Assembly (NCBI GenBank): GCA_002691725.1
Contig: NZIT01000049.1
Span: 3,856-13,414 of the forward strand
Source: SAR116 cluster bacterium
GTDB taxonomy: Bacteria > Pseudomonadota > Alphaproteobacteria > Puniceispirillales > UBA1172
Reading direction: 5' to 3'
Length of the DNA: 9,559 nucleotides
In this document: piece by piece, positions 1 to 7,754 of the stretch
Numbering within the stretch: position 1 is the stretch's first letter
How the letters are laid out: each line of letters starts with the position of its first letter
Notes under the pieces: generated by a model
What the model saw: only the letters and a program-made list of their open reading frames with translations
What the model was told of the DNA's origin: nothing
Databases searched by the model: none
Position numbers and translations under genes: made by a program

Positions 1-207
1 GCCGCAAAGCAACTCCTCAAGCCATCATCTGTGGCAAGGGCTATTGATGGCGGCACGACCAAGGTTGAGCGTGTTGATCGCATGATTCAGATCATTGGAC
101 GCCACCTTAATATGTTTAATCCAACCGTTGATGGCATTGTTGCAACTGTTGATCAGCGGCTGGTGGAAAATGCCGAAGCCATAGAACAGTCGGCTAAATC
201 AGCATAA
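1..207 (+). CDS. 3' end of an unrecognised protein (partial)
   Basis: Frame 1 is open from the first base to a TAA at 205-207, giving the last 68 residues of a protein whose start lies outside the window. I do not recognise the family. The visible part is soluble and looks largely helical, with no membrane segment. It has a basic stretch with several Arg/Lys (about residues 7-35), a central segment reading HLNMFNPTVDGIVATVD, and an acidic/polar helical tail ending in SAKSA. Coding is supported by the open frame, ordinary codon use and the strong terminator about 50 bases past the stop. The gene converges on sucD, so it belongs to a separate transcription unit. No function is proposed. Confidence 0.6.
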   Translation, partial: AAKQLLKPSSVARAIDGGTTKVERVDRMIQIIGRHLNMFNPTVDGIVATVDQRLVENAEAIEQSAKSA

Positions 208-256
208 AATCATGCTAAATCTTCACATAGAGGTATCCCTCAAGATTGAATAAATG

Positions 257-286
257 AAAAGAGCGCTGATCCAGCGCTCTTTTTTT
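257..286. terminator. Strong intrinsic terminator, probably bidirectional
   Basis: A perfect 9-bp GC-rich stem (260-268 pairs with 272-280) encloses a 3-base loop and is followed by a run of T from 280 to 286. Three to four A residues precede the left arm, so the minus strand also reads as a stem followed by T residues. It sits between the stop of the upstream plus-strand gene (207) and the stop of sucD (337, minus strand), where it can end both convergent transcripts. Confidence 0.9.
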
Positions 287-304
287 GGTGAGAAGGACCT
301 CACC
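287..304. other. Short inverted repeat next to the terminator
   Basis: GGTGAG at 287-292 pairs with CTCACC at 299-304 around a 6-base loop. It directly abuts the main terminator on the side where the sucD transcript arrives. Neither strand has a T tract right after it, so it is not a terminator alone. It may protect the 3' end of the sucCD mRNA or be chance. Confidence 0.35.
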
Positions 305-336
305 TCTTAATTTGACAAAGCCTAAACGTCTTAATT

Positions 337-1239
337 TTAACGTTCCAACAGCGCTACCAGCGTATCCCCTAAACTTGCTGGTGAGGGCGATACTTTAACC
401 CCTGCTGCCTCCAGTGCTTCAATTTTGGCATCGGCGCCACCTTTACCGCCTGAGATAACGGCGCCAGCGTGACCCATGGTGCGACCGGGCGGTGATGTTC
501 GGCCAGCAATAAATCCAACCATAGGTTTCTTGCGGCCTTTTTTCGCTTCTGCTTTGATAAAGTCAGCGGCTTCTTCTTCGGCAGAACCGCCAATCTCACC
601 GATCATAATAATGGATGCGGTTTCATCATCGCTAAGGAACATATCAAGGACATCAATAAACTCAGTGCCTTTGACAGGGTCACCGCCAATGCCAACAGCT
701 GTGGTTTGGCCAAGCCCTGCCATCGTGGTCTGATAGACGGCCTCATATGTTAATGTTCCAGACCGCGATAGCACACCGACCGAACCACGGCGGAAGATGC
801 TGCTCGGCATAATGCCGATTTTGCACTCACCGGGGGTAAGCAGGCCCGGGCAATTCGGGCCAATGAGCCGTGACGATGAGGCGTCAAGACGTTCTTTCAC
901 GCGAACCATATCAAGAACAGGAACGCCTTCGGTTATGCAAGTGATTAGCGGGATGCCAGCATCTATGGCCTCGATAATCGCATCTGCTGCGCCTGCTGGC
1001 GGAACATAGATTACCGATGCATTGGCGCCAGTCGCGGCCTTTGCTTCCGTCACTGAGCCAAAGATAGGTAGCCGTTTGCCGCTGTCGCTGACCCATTCTT
1101 CACCAGCTTTTTTCGGATGTGTACCAGCCACCATCTGAGTGTCGTGATAGGCCAGGGCTTGTTCGGTGTGGAACGTGCCAGTCTTACCAGTCAGACCTTG
1201 AACAATTATCTTCGTCTCTTTGTTAATTAAAATCGCCAT
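337..1239 (-). CDS. sucD: Succinyl-CoA ligase (ADP-forming) alpha subunit SucD
   Basis: Alpha subunit of succinyl-CoA synthetase, the TCA-cycle enzyme that interconverts succinyl-CoA and succinate with substrate-level ATP formation, in an alpha2beta2 or alpha-beta complex in the cytoplasm. The 300-residue product is the usual family length (about 290-300). Visible motifs are the N-terminal CoA-binding Rossmann segment [15 protein letters not shown] (residues 15-29), [20 protein letters not shown] (126-145), [13 protein letters not shown] (156-168), [14 protein letters not shown] (183-196), and the phosphohistidine loop [14 protein letters not shown], whose active-site His is residue 257. The ATG at 1239 is preceded by an AGGGG ribosome site that overlaps the sucC stop codon, and only 10 bases separate the two genes. 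Translational coupling is therefore likely and the two subunits are made together. No sucA/sucB follows; the operon ends at the 257-286 terminator. Confidence 0.97.
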   Translation of the reverse strand: MAILINKETKIIVQGLTGKTGTFHTEQALAYHDTQMVAGTHPKKAGEEWVSDSGKRLPIFGSVTEAKAATGANASVIYVPPAGAADAIIEAIDAGIPLITCITEGVPVLDMVRVKERLDASSSRLIGPNCPGLLTPGECKIGIMPSSIFRRGSVGVLSRSGTLTYEAVYQTTMAGLGQTTAVGIGGDPVKGTEFIDVLDMFLSDDETASIIMIGEIGGSAEEEAADFIKAEAKKGRKKPMVGFIAGRTSPPGRTMGHAGAVISGGKGGADAKIEALEAAGVKVSPSPASLGDTLVALLER

Positions 1240-1249
1240 GGTCTTGCCC

Positions 1250-2446
1250 CTAATTCCCTTTAACCGCTTTTACAATTTTTTCTGCCGCATCATTAAGATC
1301 ATCGGCGGCAATCAAATCAAGCCCGCTTGCCTCAAGAATAGCCTTGCCTTCGGCGACCTTTGTGCCTTCCAGGCGAACAACCAACGGCACCGCAAGTGCG
1401 ATATCCTTCGCCGCTTGGACAACGCCTTCGGCAATCACATCACATCGCATAATGCCGCCAAAGATATTGACTAAAATACCTTTGACATTCGGGTCTGCGG
1501 TAATGATCTTGAAGGCGGCGGTCACCTTTTCGGTGGTAGCGCCACCCCCAACATCCAGAAAGTTAGCTGGCTCAGCACCATAAAGCTTGATGATATCCAT
1601 GGTCGCCATGGCCAGGCCAGCGCCATTCACCATACAGCCAATGTCACCATCAAGAGCTATATAGGCGAGATCATATTTTGACGCTTCCAGCTCTTTAGGG
1701 TCTTCCTCGGACATATCGCGCAATTCAACAATATCAGGGTGCCGGAACAAGGCGTTGTTATCAAAAGACACTTTCGCATCCAGCACTTGCACATGATTTG
1801 ATGCTGTGATGATCAATGGGTTAATTTCCAGCAGGCTCATATCCTTTTCAACAAAGGCCTGATATAGCGACTTGAACAGCGCCATGCCTTCGTCTTTGGC
1901 TGTGCCAGTCATGCCAAGTGCATCAGCAAGCGTTGCCGCATCATCATCGGTGCAACCAGTGCTATGATTGATGGGAACGGTATTTATCTTTTCAGGCGTG
2001 TCATGGGCAACGGTTTCAATATCCATTCCGCCTTCGGTTGAGACAACAAATGCAACTTTACCAACCGCCCGGTCGACCAGAATAGACAGATAAAGTTCTT
2101 TTTCAATCTCCGCGCCAGCTTCTATATAGAGCCGGTTAACGGCCTTGCCGCTATGACCTGTTTGTGCGGTAACAAGTGTATTTCCATACATTTCATGGGC
2201 ATTGCCTTTCGCTTCATCAGCAGAAAAGCTCACCCGAACCCCGCCTTTGGCATCTGCCGACAGCTCTTTGAACTTGCCTTTACCTCTACCGCCAGCATGA
2301 ATCTGGCTTTTTACAACCCAAACTGGGCCGGGCATAGAATCAACAGCTTGATCAATCTGATTGGCGGCTGTGATGACGGCGCCGTCAGCAACAGAAGCGC
2401 CGTAGCTCTTTAATATAGCTTTGGCTTGATATTCATGAATATTCAT
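1250..2446 (-). CDS. sucC: Succinyl-CoA ligase (ADP-forming) beta subunit SucC
   Basis: Beta subunit of succinyl-CoA synthetase, carrying the ATP-grasp nucleotide site and the succinate side of the active site; partner of SucD. The product has 398 residues, slightly longer than the E. coli form (388). It begins with the family signature [17 protein letters not shown]. It carries [15 protein letters not shown] (ATP-grasp, about residues 48-62), [24 protein letters not shown] with VLDAKVSFD (metal/nucleotide site), [32 protein letters not shown] and [19 protein letters not shown]. The GGIMRCD and [15 protein letters not shown] segments match SucC rather than the malate-CoA ligase MtkA, which as I recall reads GINRCDW there. 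The ATG at 2446 has AAGGGAAG four to five bases upstream. It is the first gene of the sucCD operon, divergent from the oxalate operon. Confidence 0.97.
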   Translation of the reverse strand: MNIHEYQAKAILKSYGASVADGAVITAANQIDQAVDSMPGPVWVVKSQIHAGGRGKGKFKELSADAKGGVRVSFSADEAKGNAHEMYGNTLVTAQTGHSGKAVNRLYIEAGAEIEKELYLSILVDRAVGKVAFVVSTEGGMDIETVAHDTPEKINTVPINHSTGCTDDDAATLADALGMTGTAKDEGMALFKSLYQAFVEKDMSLLEINPLIITASNHVQVLDAKVSFDNNALFRHPDIVELRDMSEEDPKELEASKYDLAYIALDGDIGCMVNGAGLAMATMDIIKLYGAEPANFLDVGGGATTEKVTAAFKIITADPNVKGILVNIFGGIMRCDVIAEGVVQAAKDIALAVPLVVRLEGTKVAEGKAILEASGLDLIAADDLNDAAEKIVKAVKGN

Positions 2447-2525
2447 CGACTTCCCTTTATATTATCGCGTCATAATGCGTTGTTTGTTGTGACCAAAAAT
2501 AGCGCTTTGATGACAGCCTACTTAT

Positions 2526-2546
2526 TGGTTATGCCATGGTATACCA
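2526..2546. promoter_or_regulatory. Tandem TGG...CCA dyads, candidate GntR/FCD operator
   Basis: Two abutting dyads occupy 21 bases. TGGTTATGCCA (2526-2536) fits TGG-N5-CCA, and TGGTATACCA (2537-2546) is a perfect 10-bp palindrome. Operators of FadR/PdhR-type GntR regulators with FCD domains typically have TGGT and ACCA half-sites around a short centre. The adjacent gene encodes just such a regulator (fused to Oxc). A third, half-site copy (TGGTATA, 2670-2676) overlaps the candidate -10 region of the oxc promoter. Binding is inference. Confidence 0.45.
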
Positions 2547-2563
2547 GACAATCTTTTTTTCAA
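2536..2563 (-). promoter_or_regulatory. Candidate sigma-70 promoter for sucCD
   Basis: On the minus strand TTGAAA (2563-2558) is followed after 16 bases by TACCAT (2541-2536), a moderate match to -35/-10 boxes. It points toward sucC, whose start is at 2446. The -10 box lies inside the TGGTATACCA palindrome, so a protein bound there would be expected to block sucCD transcription. The match is only fair, and other AT-rich hexamers nearer sucC exist. Confidence 0.35.
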
Positions 2564-2652
2564 GTCGGAACAGACAATGCATTAAAGATTATCCCAATTA
2601 TAATGCTAACATGTTGAAATATAATAATAGTGCAGATTCTGTAATGTCAGGC

Positions 2653-2680
2653 TTGACGAAGTTTTTCTTTGGTATATTGT
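2653..2680 (+). promoter_or_regulatory. Candidate sigma-70 promoter for the oxc-frc-fhs operon
   Basis: TTGACG (2653-2658, five of six consensus bases) is followed by 16 bases and TATTGT (2675-2680). An alternative -10, TATATT at 2673-2678, has a short 14-base spacer. Transcription would start near 2687, just ahead of the regulator-Oxc gene. The half-site TGGTATA (2670-2676) overlaps the -10 region, which would suit autoregulation. Confidence 0.5.
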
Positions 2681-2756
2681 ATTTTTAGTGTAATTAATGC
2701 AAGATTATCAATTGTTATTTTGTCTGTTTGCTGAAGGTTTTGGGGGAATATCTGAG

Positions 2757-5459
2757 GTGAGTAAGCTCAAGCTTAAACCAATCTCTAATGACTTTACGAT
2801 TAAAGATCATCTTTATGGTGTTCTCCGTGATCATATTCTCGGGATTGACATCTATGGGTCAGATGATGATTTGCGCCTTGATGAGCGTCAGCTTGCGGCG
2901 CAACTTGGCGTATCCCGGACGCCAATTAGAGAAGTTTTGGCACGGCTGGCGCAGGACGGACTTGTTGAAATTATCCCGCGCAAGGGTGTCTTTATTCACC
3001 GCAAGACGATGACTGAGATTCTTGAAATGGTGATCACATGGGCAGCTTTGGAAAGCATGGCGGCGCGGTTGGTCACCGAAAAAGCCAGCGATGATGATCT
3101 GTTATTGCTTCGGCGATTCGCGCAAGGCAGCATAGGCGAAAGCAATTCCATTCCAATTAGTGAATATTCAGATGCCAATATCACATTTCATCAGACGATT
3201 TTAGAATTATCAGGCTGTGCGCTCCTGAAAACAACAACAGATCAGTTGTTCATGCAGATGGCGGCGATCAGACGGCGTGCCATTCATGAAGATGATCGCG
3301 CGGTTAAATCAGTTTCAGATCACATGCAAATCATTGAAGCGCTTGAGGCCAGAGATGCTGATCTTGCGGCCACGTTAGTCCGTGAACATACCATGCGTTT
3401 ACATGATCATATTAAATTGCGCTGGACCATTTTTTCTAATGGCGAAGATGGCACAGATGAAGATGGCGCAGATGTAGATGGCGCAGATAAAGCTAACGCC
3501 GATACTGAACCCGGTTCCAGTTCTGATAAAGCTATCCCTGAAATGACGCGGGATAGTGATCAGGATAAAATTGTCAGTGATATTGGTGCGGTATCAGCCA
3601 GCCAACATAAAGCACAGGCTAGCGTCCAGACCGCCGCCCTGACCATATCTGAGCCACAGCCATTTTCTAAACCACAACCTATGACACCAAATGATAAAAA
3701 AGAGGAGCCTTCTATGTCTGATCAGGCGATTACTGAACAGGATACCGATGTAGCACATTTGACAGATGGATTTCATCTTGTTGTTGATGCGTTAAAACTC
3801 AATGATATCAACACTATTTACAATGTTCCTGGAATTCCAATTACTGATCTGGGCCGGATTGCACAGGCTGAGGGCATGCGCGTCATCTCATTTCGTCATG
3901 AACAACATGCTGGTTATGCTGCATCGATTGCGGGTTACCTGACGAAAAAGCCGGGGGTCGCGCTTACCGTGTCGGCGCCGGGGTTTCTTAATGGTTTGAC
4001 GGCATTGGCTAATGCCACAACGAATTGTTTTCCTATGATCTTGATCAGCGGCTCATCAGAACGCGAGATTGTTGATCTTCAGCAAGGCGATTATGAGGAA
4101 ATGGATCAGCTTGCTATTGCCAAGCCGTTATGTAAGGCGGCGTTTCGTGTCTTGCATGCGGAAGATATTGGTATCGGCGTTGCAAGAGCCATTAGAGCCG
4201 CATGTTCGGGTCGTCCGGGCGGTGTTTATTTGGACCTTCCGGCGCAATTATTCTCACAAGTGATGGATGCCGATAAGGGCAAAGCATCGCTGGTCAAGGT
4301 CATTGATCCAGCCCCCGCACAATTGCCAGCACCAGAAGCGATTACTCGTGCGGTAGATGTTTTGAAGAGCGCAAAAAAGCCGTTATTGATTATCGGTAAA
4401 GGTGCCGCTTATGCCCAAGAAGATGAACTGATTAAAACCTTTGTTGAAAACAGCGGCATGCCGTATCTGCCCATGAGTATGGCAAAGGGGCTACTGCCTG
4501 ATGATCATCCGCAATCGGCGGCGGCGGCGCGGTCACTGGTTCTGAAAGAGGCTGATGTCGTTATGCTGGTCGGGGCGCGGCTTAACTGGCTGTTGTCGCA
4601 TGGTAAGGGTAAAACATGGGGAGCGCCGGGCGCAAAAACCTTTATCCATGTAGATATTGAACCTCGCGAAATGGACAGCAATGTTGAAATTGCCGCGCCA
4701 CTTGTTGGCGATATAGGCTCTTGCCTGCGCTTGATGAATGATGCGCTGGGATCAAACTGGCAGAAGCCTCCGGCTGACTGGATTGGTGCTATTACCGAAA
4801 AGAAATCGGTTAATCTGGAAAAAATGGCATCTAAGTTGATGAGCAATGCCGTGCCGATGGATTATCATGGTGCGCTTGGCTCACTGCGTAATGTGATTAA
4901 GGATAATCCTGATGTTATTCTGGTCAATGAAGGCGCTAACACGCTTGATTTTGCGCGGAGCATTATTGATATCTATAAACCGCGGCACCGGGTTGATGTC
5001 GGCACATGGGGGATCATGGGTATCGGTCAAGGGGCGTCAGTTGCGGCGGCTATTGAAACGGGCAAGCAGGTTCTGGCTATCGAAGGCGATAGCGCTTTTG
5101 GTTTCTCTGGAATGGAGATTGAAACGATCTGCCGCTACAACCTGCCCGTCTGTATTGTCGTCTTTAATAATAACGGGATTTATCGCGGTACGGATACAAA
5201 CCCGACAGGCGGCGATGATGTTGCCCCAACCGTTTTTGTTAAAGATTCACGTTATGACATGATGATGCAAGCCTTTGGTGGTGTAGGCGTTTATGCCACA
5301 AATACGGATGAGCTTGGCCGTGCGGTGAGAGAGGCCTTGGCATCAGGCAAGCCAACTCTGGTTAATGCCATTATTGATGAGGGCGCAGGTACCGAAAGCG
5401 GCCGAATTGGTAATCTCAATCCGCAAAGTATTGTGATGCAGAATAAGGCAAAATCCTAA
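2757..5459 (+). CDS. oxc: GntR/FCD transcription regulator fused to oxalyl-CoA decarboxylase
   Basis: One open frame encodes two complete proteins. Numbering from the GTG at 2757, residues 14-80 form a GntR winged helix ([24 protein letters not shown], then [12 protein letters not shown]). About 85-220 is an FCD ligand domain with its usual Asp/His metal ligands ([22 protein letters not shown]). About 223-319 is an acidic, then Q/P-rich low-complexity linker. Residues 320-900 are a full ThDP-dependent oxalyl-CoA decarboxylase (oxalyl-CoA to formyl-CoA plus CO2), very like the Oxalobacter enzyme. In Oxc numbering (M1 at 3714) the cofactor Glu63 (RHEQHA), the [11 protein letters not shown]...NNN ThDP/Mg motif (458-487), Tyr490 (GIYRG) and Ser562 (ESGRI) are all present. 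I prefer GTG 2757 because GGGGGA lies 9 bases upstream and the protein then starts like other GntR proteins. An in-frame ATG at 2697 would add 20 residues (920 in total) but has no ribosome site. Confidence 0.93.
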   Translation: MSKLKLKPISNDFTIKDHLYGVLRDHILGIDIYGSDDDLRLDERQLAAQLGVSRTPIREVLARLAQDGLVEIIPRKGVFIHRKTMTEILEMVITWAALESMAARLVTEKASDDDLLLLRRFAQGSIGESNSIPISEYSDANITFHQTILELSGCALLKTTTDQLFMQMAAIRRRAIHEDDRAVKSVSDHMQIIEALEARDADLAATLVREHTMRLHDHIKLRWTIFSNGEDGTDEDGADVDGADKANADTEPGSSSDKAIPEMTRDSDQDKIVSDIGAVSASQHKAQASVQTAALTISEPQPFSKPQPMTPNDKKEEPSMSDQAITEQDTDVAHLTDGFHLVVDALKLNDINTIYNVPGIPITDLGRIAQAEGMRVISFRHEQHAGYAASIAGYLTKKPGVALTVSAPGFLNGLTALANATTNCFPMILISGSSEREIVDLQQGDYEEMDQLAIAKPLCKAAFRVLHAEDIGIGVARAIRAACSGRPGGVYLDLPAQLFSQVMDADKGKASLVKVIDPAPAQLPAPEAITRAVDVLKSAKKPLLIIGKGAAYAQEDELIKTFVENSGMPYLPMSMAKGLLPDDHPQSAAAARSLVLKEADVVMLVGARLNWLLSHGKGKTWGAPGAKTFIHVDIEPREMDSNVEIAAPLVGDIGSCLRLMNDALGSNWQKPPADWIGAITEKKSVNLEKMASKLMSNAVPMDYHGALGSLRNVIKDNPDVILVNEGANTLDFARSIIDIYKPRHRVDVGTWGIMGIGQGASVAAAIETGKQVLAIEGDSAFGFSGMEIETICRYNLPVCIVVFNNNGIYRGTDTNPTGGDDVAPTVFVKDSRYDMMMQAFGGVGVYATNTDELGRAVREALASGKPTLVNAIIDEGAGTESGRIGNLNPQSIVMQNKAKS
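3444..3488 (+). repeat. Three in-frame 15-bp tandem repeats in the fusion linker
   Basis: Units at 3444-3458, 3459-3473 and 3474-3488 differ by one or two bases and encode [10 protein letters not shown] and VDGAD. A fourth, degenerate unit (KANAD) follows at 3489-3503. The period is a multiple of three, so slippage would change linker length without breaking the frame. The encoded segment is strongly acidic and probably disordered; it starts right after the FCD domain. Confidence 0.85.
3701..3716 (+). promoter_or_regulatory. Internal Shine-Dalgarno and ATG at the canonical Oxc start
   Basis: AGAGGAG (3701-3707) lies six bases before ATG 3714, which is in frame with the fusion (339 codons after 2697). 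Translation from here gives a 581-residue protein of ordinary Oxc length, starting MSDQAITEQ and reaching LTDGFH at residue 16. This is the strongest ribosome site in the operon and sits where a stand-alone oxc gene would start. It suggests that free Oxc is made alongside, or instead of, much of the fusion protein. Confidence 0.75.
3714..5459 (+). other. oxc: Oxalyl-CoA decarboxylase module, possible separate product
   Basis: This is the enzymatic half of the fused gene, listed separately because it has its own start signal and normal family length (581 residues; Oxalobacter Oxc has 568). N-terminal pyrimidine-binding domain: [31 protein letters not shown] and [21 protein letters not shown]. 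Middle domain, which binds ADP and CoA in the family: [21 protein letters not shown] and [18 protein letters not shown]-terminal ThDP domain: [33 protein letters not shown] and NNNGIYRG. No catalytic residue appears to be lost, so the fused enzyme should be active. Confidence 0.85.
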
Positions 5460-5528
5460 TTGGATTATTGCCATTTGGATAGATAGTAATGATGACCTGA
5501 ATGGTTTTTAGAATGGATGGTAATTAAA

Positions 5529-6791
5529 ATGATGAAAGCATTAGAAGGAATAAAAGTTCTTGACTTTACTCATGTGCAGTCAGGGCCGACTTGCACGCAG
5601 ATACTTGGCTGGTTTGGCGCTGATGTAATCAAGGTGGAGCGCCCCGGTGTCGGTGATGCAACCCGTAAACAGCTTGTCGATAAGCCGGGCGCTGACAGTC
5701 TGTATTTTACCATGCTAAATCATAATAAACGGTCTATTGAGCTGAACTCAAAGAACGAAACTGGCAAAGAAGTGCTGACCAGATTGATCAAGGAATGTGA
5801 TGTGTTGGTGGAAAACTTTGCCCCTGGTGCGTTGGATAGAATGGGCTTTGGCTGGGACCGCGTTCATGAGATTAATCCTCGTATTATTATGGCGTCAATC
5901 AAGGGTTTTGGGCCTGGTCAATACGCCGATTGTAAGGTTTATGAGAACGTGGCGCAATGCGCTGGCGGCTCTGCCTCTACCACAGGGTTTCTGGATGGCC
6001 CGCCATTGGTAACAGGCGCACAAATCGGCGATTCGGGCACTGGGCTGCATCTTTGTCTTGGTATTGTCACGGCGCTTTTCCATCGTGAAAAGTCAGGCCT
6101 TGGTCAGCGTGTGAGTGTTGCCATGCAGGATGCTGTGCTTAATTTGGCACGGGTAAAAATGCGTGATCAGCAACGTCTTGATGCAGGACCGCTAAAAGAA
6201 TATTCGCAATTTGGTGAGGGCATTCCATTTGGTGAGGCGACGCCTCGTTCGGGCAATGATTCGGGTGGTGGTCAGCCTGGCCGTATCTTAAAATGTAAGG
6301 GCTGGGAGACTGATCCAAATGCATACACATATTTTATTATTCAAGCGGCGGTGTGGGAAAAAGTCTGTGATCTGATTGGTGAGCCAGATTGGAAAACCGC
6401 AGAAGGTTTTGCATCTCCTCCTGAACGGCTCGATAAACTGAACCAGATTTTTGAGCGTATTGAAACGTGGACAATGACTAAATCGAAGTTTGAAGTGATG
6501 GATTTATGTAATCCGCTTGATATTCCTGTTGGACCTATTCTGTCGATGAAAGAAATTGCCGAAGACAACGGGCTATATGAAACAGGGACATTGGTGAAAG
6601 TCGATCATCCTGAACGTGGGGAGTATATTTCTGTTGGTTGCCCGATTAAACTATCGGCAAGTCCTGTTGAGGTATCACGGTCACCTTTGTTAGGGGAACA
6701 TACGTTGGAAATATTAAAAGATGTCTTGCATTATGATGATAATGAGGTTGAAAATATCGTGTCATCAGGTGCCGTTGGTGAAGCCAAATAA
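5529..6791 (+). CDS. frc: Formyl-CoA:oxalate CoA-transferase (class III)
   Basis: Transfers CoA from formyl-CoA to oxalate, giving oxalyl-CoA for Oxc and releasing formate; cytoplasmic, class III (CaiB/BaiF) interlocked-dimer family. Length is 420 residues, against 416-428 in E. coli YfdW and Oxalobacter Frc. It starts [20 protein letters not shown], which lines up residue for residue with Oxalobacter Frc. The catalytic Asp in [10 protein letters not shown] is residue 168, the equivalent of Asp169. [49 protein letters not shown] and PLLGEHT are all diagnostic. The glycine loop reads [10 protein letters not shown], with Ser245 where the known enzymes have the first Gly. In-frame ATGs occur at 5517, 5529 and 5532; I chose 5529 because GGATGG lies 8 bases upstream and the length fits. 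It lies 69 bases after oxc with no terminator between, so it is in the same operon. Confidence 0.95.
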   Translation: MMKALEGIKVLDFTHVQSGPTCTQILGWFGADVIKVERPGVGDATRKQLVDKPGADSLYFTMLNHNKRSIELNSKNETGKEVLTRLIKECDVLVENFAPGALDRMGFGWDRVHEINPRIIMASIKGFGPGQYADCKVYENVAQCAGGSASTTGFLDGPPLVTGAQIGDSGTGLHLCLGIVTALFHREKSGLGQRVSVAMQDAVLNLARVKMRDQQRLDAGPLKEYSQFGEGIPFGEATPRSGNDSGGGQPGRILKCKGWETDPNAYTYFIIQAAVWEKVCDLIGEPDWKTAEGFASPPERLDKLNQIFERIETWTMTKSKFEVMDLCNPLDIPVGPILSMKEIAEDNGLYETGTLVKVDHPERGEYISVGCPIKLSASPVEVSRSPLLGEHTLEILKDVLHYDDNEVENIVSSGAVGEAK

Positions 6792-6818
6792 CCTGCTGAT
6801 CAAAAGGGGATACTAATA

Positions 6819-7733
6819 ATGCGTATCGTATTACACGGACAACAAGCCTTTGGCGAAGCGGTATTAAATAAACTGCTGGAAAGAGGCGAAGATGTGGTTG
6901 CTGTTTGTTGTGCTCCAACGAAAGAAGGCAAGCCCGAAGACCCGTTAGCTCTGTTAGCCAAGGAAAAAGGCATCCCGCTGCATCAGCCAGCATCGTGGAA
7001 AACACCAGAAGCGCTTGAATTAATGCAGTCTTTCAATTCTGATGTTTGTTTAATGGCATATGTGTTGAAGTTTGTTCCAGAGGCGGTGCGAGAGGCACCG
7101 ACTTATGGCACGTTTCAATATCATCCATCGCTTTGCCCGCAGCATCGTGGCCCTTCATCTATCAATTGGCCGATTGCCATGGGAAAAACCCATACCGGAT
7201 TGACGATTTTCTGGCCTGATGACGGACTTGATGAAGGCCCGATTATGCTCCAGAAAACCTGCCCCATTGGCCCTGATGAAACGCTTGGTGATATTTATTT
7301 CAAAAAGCTGTTCCCGATGGGGGTAGATGCGATGATGGAAGGCCTTGATATGGTTAAGGCAGGCGTCATCATTAAGCATGATCAGCGGCTTGAAGATGGC
7401 ACTTATGAAGGCTGGTTCAATAAGGATTGCGCGAAGCTCGATTGGACGAAGCCGGTTGCCGAAACCTATAACACCATCCGTGCTGCCAATCCGGCGCCTG
7501 GTGCGTGGACAACTCTGGCTGGTGCTGAGGTTAAAATTTACGACGCTGCCAGAATGGATGGTGATGGGACTCCCGGCGAGATTATAGACGTCTCCGATGA
7601 GGGGGTAGTCGTCCAAGGTAATGGTGGGCGTATTCTGATCAAACGTGTTCGACCGGAAGGAAGTGGTAAAATTCCAGCTTCGGAATGGGCATCAATGGTC
7701 TCTCTTCAAAATGGTGCAACTCTTGGTCAATAA
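6819..7733 (+). CDS. Stand-alone 10-formyl-THF hydrolase/formyltransferase (ALDH1L1 N-terminal type)
   Basis: A two-domain formyltransferase of 304 residues. It resembles the N-terminal hydrolase domain of 10-formyltetrahydrofolate dehydrogenase more than methionyl-tRNA formyltransferase or PurU. The N-terminal Rossmann-like domain has GQQAFGEAV, APTKEGKPEDPLALLAKEKGIP, the YHPSLCPQHRG loop and IFWPDDGLDEGPIMLQK. His102 and Asp138 have the same 36-residue spacing as catalytic His106/Asp142 of the dehydrogenase. The C-terminal OB-like domain contains TYEGWFNKDCAKLDW, IRAANPAPGAWT and GKIPASEWA. There is no carrier or aldehyde dehydrogenase domain. AAGGGGA precedes the ATG by 8 bases; the gap to frc is 27 bases and to fhs 21 bases. 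The family converts 10-formyl-THF to THF plus formate or passes the formyl group on. Here the acceptor or donor could be formyl-CoA, which is inference. Automatic annotation might call it fmt, but a tRNA role is unlikely in this operon. Confidence 0.85.
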   Translation: MRIVLHGQQAFGEAVLNKLLERGEDVVAVCCAPTKEGKPEDPLALLAKEKGIPLHQPASWKTPEALELMQSFNSDVCLMAYVLKFVPEAVREAPTYGTFQYHPSLCPQHRGPSSINWPIAMGKTHTGLTIFWPDDGLDEGPIMLQKTCPIGPDETLGDIYFKKLFPMGVDAMMEGLDMVKAGVIIKHDQRLEDGTYEGWFNKDCAKLDWTKPVAETYNTIRAANPAPGAWTTLAGAEVKIYDAARMDGDGTPGEIIDVSDEGVVVQGNGGRILIKRVRPEGSGKIPASEWASMVSLQNGATLGQ

Positions 7734-7754
7734 ATCAATGTATAGGAAACTACT

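Noticed and set aside
337..2446. Malate-CoA ligase (mtkAB) of the serine cycle, suggested by the nearby fhs
   Set aside because: The beta subunit has SucC-type motifs ([24 protein letters not shown]), and no serine-cycle genes are present in the window.
2545..2578. Direct repeat CAGACAAT at 2545-2552 and 2571-2578
   Set aside because: Only 8 bases long in an AT-rich region, with no third copy. It could be chance, so it is not listed as a regulatory site.
2426..2617. 63-codon plus-strand open frame across the sucC start and the intergenic region
   Set aside because: It overlaps the sucC 5' end, has unconvincing composition and would cover the promoter/operator region. There is no ribosome site worth noting.
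2697..2756. ATG at 2697 as the start of the regulator-Oxc protein (20 extra residues)
   Set aside because: It has no Shine-Dalgarno site, lies about 10 bases after the predicted transcription start, and would add a hydrophobic stretch atypical of GntR proteins. GTG 2757 fits better, although 2697 cannot be excluded.
3567..3600. Possible internal promoter (TTGTCA, then TATCAG) ahead of the Oxc module
   Set aside because: The spacer is only 15 bases and the -10 is poor. Translation from the internal ribosome site explains a separate Oxc without it.
7155..7616. 153-residue minus-strand open frame inside the formyltransferase
   Set aside because: It lies wholly opposite a well-supported conserved gene, has no ribosome site and resembles no family. 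It is a shadow of the codon pattern.
6819..7733. Methionyl-tRNA formyltransferase (fmt)
   Set aside because: The active-site loop reads YHPSLCPQHRG rather than the N-x-H-x-SLLPRWRG form of Fmt, and the downstream segments match the 10-formyl-THF dehydrogenase N-terminal domain. The def gene, the usual neighbour of fmt, is absent.
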